Source of the DNA: CAYNUJ01 sp964621225
GTDB taxonomy: Bacteria > Bacteroidota > Ignavibacteria > Ignavibacteriales > Melioribacteraceae
DNA: 18,680 nt
Reading direction: 5' to 3'
Assembly (NCBI GenBank): GCA_964621225.1
Contig: CAZULK010000044.1
Span: forward strand, 1 to 18,680
In this document: positions 14,857 to 18,680 of the stretch, piece by piece
How the letters are laid out: the number at the start of each line of letters is the position of its first letter
Numbering within the stretch: position 1 is the first letter of the stretch
Position numbers and translations under genes: made by a program
The notes under the pieces: model-generated
Told to the model about the DNA's origin: nothing
Seen by the model: only the letters and a program-made list of their open reading frames with translations
The model's database searches: none

Positions 14857-15895
14857 CAAAAAACTTAACATATTGATTGTAAGAACGGATAGAATAGGCG
14901 ATGTTGTTCTCTCACTTCCTCTGGCAGCCGAAATTAAAAAGCATTATCCCGACAGTAAAATTTCGTTCTTAGTGAGAGAATATACTTCTGCTTTGCTTGA
15001 TTCACATCCTTATGTAGACGATGTGATTTTACTCCCAATGAATGAAAATAAAATTGATAAAAAAAAGATAATAAACGAACTGAGAAATAAAAATTTTGAT
15101 TACGGGATTGTTGTCTATCCAACTTTTGAAATTGCCTGGATTCTTTTTAGAGCAGGAATCAAATACAGAATCGGGACTGGATACAGGCTTTATTCATTTT
15201 TATTTAACAAAAAGATTTATGAACATAGAAAAAGTGGACATTTACACGAGCTGGAATACAATCTGAATTTATTGAAATTATTGGGCATAGAACATCAAAT
15301 TAATAAATCGAATGTCTCTTTTAATATACATGTTGATGATAATAGTAAGAGGAAAGTAGACGATTTCCTTTCGAAAAATCAATATTCCAAAGAATTACCA
15401 ACGGTAATTGTTCATCCCGGTAGCGGCGGAAGTGCCGTTGATTGGCCGTTTTCGCACTTTAAAGAATTGATTGATCTTTTGGCACAGAGATTGAGTATAA
15501 ACCTGATAATTACCGGCAGCGAGTCGGAAAAAGAAATGTGTGAAAAACTGATGAACGATAAAACAATAAATACTGCAGGCGAATTTAATTTGAGTGAATT
15601 GATTGCTCTGATTGATAATGCAGATGTGTTGATTGCAAATTCAACCGGACCGATTCATATTGCTTCGGGATTGGGAAAACATGTGATAGGCTTTTATCCT
15701 AAAATTGAAGAATGCGCTCCCAGAAGATGGGGACCGTATACCCACAAATCGGTTGTCTTTTCTCCGGAAATAGATTGTCATGAATGTACACGTGAACAAT
15801 GCGAAAGATTAAACTGCATGGCAACTATTCAACCGGATGAAGTTTTTTCGTCCGTCGAAGCAATTATTGCTCAGATAACTTCCGGGAGGAACTAA
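14849..15895 (+). CDS. GT9-family glycosyltransferase, ADP-heptose:LPS heptosyltransferase-like
   Basis: 348 residues, peripheral enzyme using a nucleotide sugar. The GT-B N-domain has ILIVRTDRIGDVVLSLPLA (8-26); the C-domain has VHPGSGGSAVDWPFSHF and the LIANSTGPIHIASGLGKHVIGFYP donor-binding segment. A C-terminal cysteine group (DCHECTREQC and LNC) matches the tail of many GT9 members. Start is TTG at 14849, overlapping the glycosylase stop by 8 bases; no ATG is closer that keeps the first strand. Likely adds heptose or a similar sugar to LPS core, fitting lptE nearby. The exact sugar and acceptor cannot be told. It is followed one base later by the DUF3108 gene. Confidence 0.92.
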   Translation: MTNKKLNILIVRTDRIGDVVLSLPLAAEIKKHYPDSKISFLVREYTSALLDSHPYVDDVILLPMNENKIDKKKIINELRNKNFDYGIVVYPTFEIAWILFRAGIKYRIGTGYRLYSFLFNKKIYEHRKSGHLHELEYNLNLLKLLGIEHQINKSNVSFNIHVDDNSKRKVDDFLSKNQYSKELPTVIVHPGSGGSAVDWPFSHFKELIDLLAQRLSINLIITGSESEKEMCEKLMNDKTINTAGEFNLSELIALIDNADVLIANSTGPIHIASGLGKHVIGFYPKIEECAPRRWGPYTHKSVVFSPEIDCHECTREQCERLNCMATIQPDEVFSSVEAIIAQITSGRN

Positions 15896-15896
15896 G

Positions 15897-16676
15897 ATGA
15901 ATAAATATAAATTTATAATTTTTGTATTGTTGATTTCCACTGTAGCTTTTGCGCAGAAAAAGGAATTCAGGAAATTGGAAAACAAAGCATTCGGCGTGGG
16001 AGAAAAACTCACATTCGACGTAAAATATGGTTTCGTAAAAGCAGGTATTGCCGAAATGAGTGTTCCCAGAATGAAAAGAATTTCCGGAAGAGATGCTTAT
16101 TATATTACTTTCAAAGTAAATTCAGTACCCACATTCGATCCTGTATACAAAGTAAGGGACAGGTATGTAACTTATATGGATAAAGAAGGGTTATTCCCAT
16201 GGAGATTTGAACAACACATTAGGGAAGGTGGTTATAAAAGGGATTTCTCAGCATTCTTCGATCACAGAAGGGGAAAGGCAAAAACCTCCGAGGGAAGTTA
16301 CGATATTCCGGAGAATGTGAATGATATAGTTTCGGCATTCTATCTTGCAAGAACATTCGATTATTCCGATATGAAACCGGGTGATAAATTTCATCTGCAA
16401 AATTTTTATAAAGACAAAGTTTATCCTTTGGATGTTGTTTATAGAGGTAAAGAAAGGATAACCGTTGCTGCCGGAACATTTGATTGCATAATGGTAGAGC
16501 CTTTGATTGTTGAAGGAGGACTCTTCAAAACAGAAGGTAATATTATTATTTGGTTGTCGGACGATGAATTAAAAATACCTGTGAAAGTAAAAACCAAAAT
16601 AATAATCGGTTCTATTGATGCTGAATTAATTAAGTATGAAGGGCTTGCCGGAGAATTGGTATCGGCTAAAAACTAA
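15897..16676 (+). CDS. Exported DUF3108-domain protein
   Basis: 259 residues with a signal peptide (about 1-19, ending in VAFAQ). Family features of DUF3108: GEKLTFDVKYGFVKAGIAEM near the start, KVRDRYVTYMDKEGLFPWRFEQ in the middle, VAAGTFDCIMVEPL and IIIWLSDDELKIPVKVKTKI at the end. DUF3108 proteins are periplasmic or outer-membrane associated beta-rich proteins of unclear role, often near envelope genes. Strong ribosome site GGGAGGA before the ATG; one base follows the GT9 stop. It is the last gene of the plus-strand run and meets arfB tail to tail with a 4-base overlap. Confidence 0.9.
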   Translation: MNKYKFIIFVLLISTVAFAQKKEFRKLENKAFGVGEKLTFDVKYGFVKAGIAEMSVPRMKRISGRDAYYITFKVNSVPTFDPVYKVRDRYVTYMDKEGLFPWRFEQHIREGGYKRDFSAFFDHRRGKAKTSEGSYDIPENVNDIVSAFYLARTFDYSDMKPGDKFHLQNFYKDKVYPLDVVYRGKERITVAAGTFDCIMVEPLIVEGGLFKTEGNIIIWLSDDELKIPVKVKTKIIIGSIDAELIKYEGLAGELVSAKN

Positions 16677-17098
16677 AAGTTATCCGGTTTAATTTTTGAT
16701 GATCGCGATTTCTTAATTTCGCTTCTTTGTTTTTTGGTTTTAAGTCTTTTTTCTTTTGAGGATTTCGTCCTTTTGGTTGGAATCCTCTGTGCCTTTACTT
16801 CCGAAGCTTTCTCGAGTAATTTCGTCAGTCTTTTAATGGCATCGATTTTATTCTTTTCCTGTGTTCTGAATCTTCTGGCAGTAATTATTATTTCGCCCTT
16901 TGAATTCAACTTTCCTTTTAATTTTTGAATCAATCTTGCTTTCAGCCTTTCGTCAATTGATTCACTTTCTAATAAATTGAACCTGAGTTGAGCGGCTGTG
17001 GATACTTTGTTTACATTTTGTCCACCCGGTCCCGATGAGCGGATAAAGTCAAAATGAATTTCTCCCGGATCAATTATGATAGATTTCTTTTCTTTCAT
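16673..17098 (-). CDS. arfB: Alternative ribosome-rescue peptidyl-tRNA hydrolase
   Basis: 141 residues. Class I release-factor fold with GGQ (25-27 in SSGPGGQNVNKVSTAAQL) but no codon-recognition domain, and a long basic tail (KKQRSEIKKSRSSKIK) that inserts in the empty mRNA channel of stalled ribosomes. This is the ArfB (YaeJ) arrangement. The ATG overlaps the upstream DUF2723 stop as ATGA, so it is translationally coupled. Its stop (TAG) overlaps the DUF3108 stop (TAA) on the other strand in CTAA. Confidence 0.92.
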   Translation of the reverse strand: MKEKKSIIIDPGEIHFDFIRSSGPGGQNVNKVSTAAQLRFNLLESESIDERLKARLIQKLKGKLNSKGEIIITARRFRTQEKNKIDAIKRLTKLLEKASEVKAQRIPTKRTKSSKEKRLKTKKQRSEIKKSRSSKIKPDNF

Positions 17099-18680
17099 AA
17101 AAGCTTTCTTAGTTTAACGGGAATACGAACATTTTTAAAATCCGATGCGACTTTCTTTACATACTTTGCCGCTCTATTAGGTTTATTATACTGCAATTCA
17201 TAAAGGGCTCTTCGCAAAAGCATTCCGGAGATTATGTTTTTAAGCATAGCCGTATACTTGTTGTCAACATCCGGAAACCTTATCTTAAAGTCCGGTAAGG
17301 GTGCTTCGTGGTATTCTCCGGTTTTTATTACTTTATACATGAACAAATCCGGTGCCAGTGTATATCCTTCGGGTATTATCAATTCACCCTTTCTGTATTC
17401 GTTGTCCACAACTTCAGGAGCGATGTAATAGGGGTGGTTTTGTAAATTTGTTTTGATCAAACCGGTCATTATCTGTCTGTAATAATTTTCCAACAGTCCT
17501 GCATTGAATTTTTCATTCCTCTCAAAAGGCTTGAGCGCTTCAAGAAATCCGTTTACTTCTTTGCTTAAACTTCGTAAGAGAAAAGGATAGTTATGTTGAA
17601 GTTGATTGTAATACCACGACCTTCTCAATAACTCTTTATCTATAAATACAACATCTTTTCTTTCTTTTTCAACATATTGAAAATAATACGCCGGAGATAT
17701 GAGATAATCCCATTGATAGCTGAAAACAATTGAATTCTCAGGTAAAGATTTCATTACGCTTTTGGTATAGTCTTCGAAAGTGAATAAGTCNNNNNNNNNN
17801 TCACATATGCAAAAAGGAAATATGAATCTATATCGTTTATATCGTAATTGATTGAGTAAAATATTGCAAAGAAAAAGTTAATTAATGAGAAATAAGCCAA
17901 TTCTTTATTTCTCTTTATTAATTCGTATATGCCTATTATTGCAAGCAATATACCTGCATAAGTGAATTCATTCGGGAAATTACTTATAAAATAAGCTAAT
18001 TGTTTCTTTGCAGCATCAATTGATGCGAACAACCATACTTGGTATTGTCTTCCGGTAAAGTGCCGCCAAAAATTTTCGAAGTTTATTGGATTACCCCAAT
18101 TCAAAATTGGATTTGATGCCGCTCTCAAAGGTAAATAGAGATAAAGAGGAATTAAGATGACCATGAATAGTAAAATCATTTTGGGAATGAATAACCAAGC
18201 AGATTTATTGAAACCTTCTTTTTTAAAATAGATGAATGCAATACCAGGTAAAGTAAGTAATGTGGTCATGTGATTTGCAAAGCCCAATGCCAAAATAAAA
18301 GCTACTATATACCAATCCCGTTTTTCAACGCTTCTTTTAAAAAATATGATTATCAACTGATATAACAAAAGGGAAAAAACAAATAACTGTAGTGAATAAA
18401 CTTCGACTGAGCCACTTTGTAACCAAAAAGTTCTGCTGAAAGCAAGAATTAAAATTGCAGATGAAGAAATGATGATCTTTATATCGTTTCTTAAATTGTT
18501 TACAGTGCAATTATTAACTATAACGGATGTTGTTTTAATTAAAAAGTAAACGCTCAGTGTAACCCAAATGGCAGCAAGTAAATTTAAAGCCGTAATTACT
18601 CTAAAGGGGAATAAAACAAGCACGGCAAGTCTGCCCAATAATGTAAACAGAGGATATCCTGTTGGATGGGCTATTCCCAA
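17095..18680 (-). CDS. DUF2723 membrane protein (TMEM260/PMT-like), partial, split by gap
   Basis: Polytopic membrane protein with glycosyltransferase-C features; relatives are proposed O-mannosyl-type transferases. The visible part begins at GIAHPTGYPLFTLLG, the family signature normally preceded by a DSGEF-type loop that is beyond the right edge. At least eight membrane segments follow over about 300 residues, with WLQSGSVEVYSLQLFVFSLLLYQL and LGFANHMTTLLTLPG typical. After 10 Ns the tail continues in another frame (DLFTFEDYTKSVMKSLPENS, then QWDYLISPAYYFQYVE and DKELLRRSWYYNQLQHNYPF), the known DUF2723 C-terminal region. The frame is open from 17790 to the tail, so the two parts are one gene. 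It overlaps arfB by 4 bases. Confidence 0.88.
17791..17800. other. Assembly gap, 10 N, inside the DUF2723 gene
   Basis: Ten Ns shift the two halves of the DUF2723 gene out of frame. To restore the frame the true length must be 2 mod 3; 10 is 1 mod 3. Relatives have more sequence at this point, so the real gap is probably longer. Confidence 0.95.

Noticed and set aside
15480..15495. Sigma-54-like TGGCACAGAGATTGAG
   Set aside because: Inside the GT9 coding sequence, with A instead of C in the -12 pair.
17095..17754. Separate 219-residue gene after the DUF2723 ORF
   Set aside because: Frame is open upstream of its ATG to the N gap and the content is the DUF2723 C-terminal region.

Overview
The window is AT-rich DNA from a Gram-negative bacterium. 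The proteins look like the Ignavibacteria/Bacteroidota-Chlorobi group: a Bacteroidota-style LptE lipoprotein, a DUF6090-like membrane protein, a SPOR-domain lipid-envelope protein, and a miaB / sigma-54 activator / lptE gene order that I recall from Bacteroidota genomes. The taxonomic assignment is inference from protein style, not from a marker gene. Two runs of N (12953-13052 and 17791-17800) are assembly gaps, each inside a gene.

Layout. (1) 1-7149, minus strand: a partial prolyl-tRNA synthetase running off the left edge, a secreted GH47 alpha-mannosidase, a DinB/DUF1572-type protein, a nitrilase, a lipoprotein esterase, a DUF6090-like membrane protein, and an aldo/keto reductase closely resembling the potassium-channel beta subunit. 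A clear intrinsic terminator (6075-6109) ends the reductase unit. (2) 7150-7404: a 255-base divergent intergenic region with a well-matched sigma-54 (-24/-12) promoter at 7305-7320 pointing right. (3) 7405-16676, plus strand: a tightly packed run of eleven genes: a 48-residue membrane peptide, miaB, a SPOR/TPR protein, an RNase Z-like metallohydrolase, a sensor-less sigma-54 activator, lptE, a family-2 glycosyltransferase (gapped), an acidic TPR protein, a 3-methyladenine DNA glycosylase, a GT9 heptosyltransferase-like enzyme and a DUF3108 protein. Gaps are mostly under 40 bases and several genes overlap. (4) 16673-18680, minus strand: arfB and a DUF2723 membrane protein that is a single gene broken by the second gap and cut by the right edge.

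How it fits together. The plus-strand run is mostly an outer-envelope operon (LptE, GT2, GT9, DUF3108, SPOR) mixed with tRNA modification and DNA repair. The most interesting point is regulatory: the only strong sigma-54 promoter seen lies just ahead of an operon that itself encodes a sigma-54 activator, which suggests autoregulation of envelope synthesis. Most other genes are ordinary housekeeping or accessory enzymes; I see no mobile element, CRISPR array, tRNA or rRNA.
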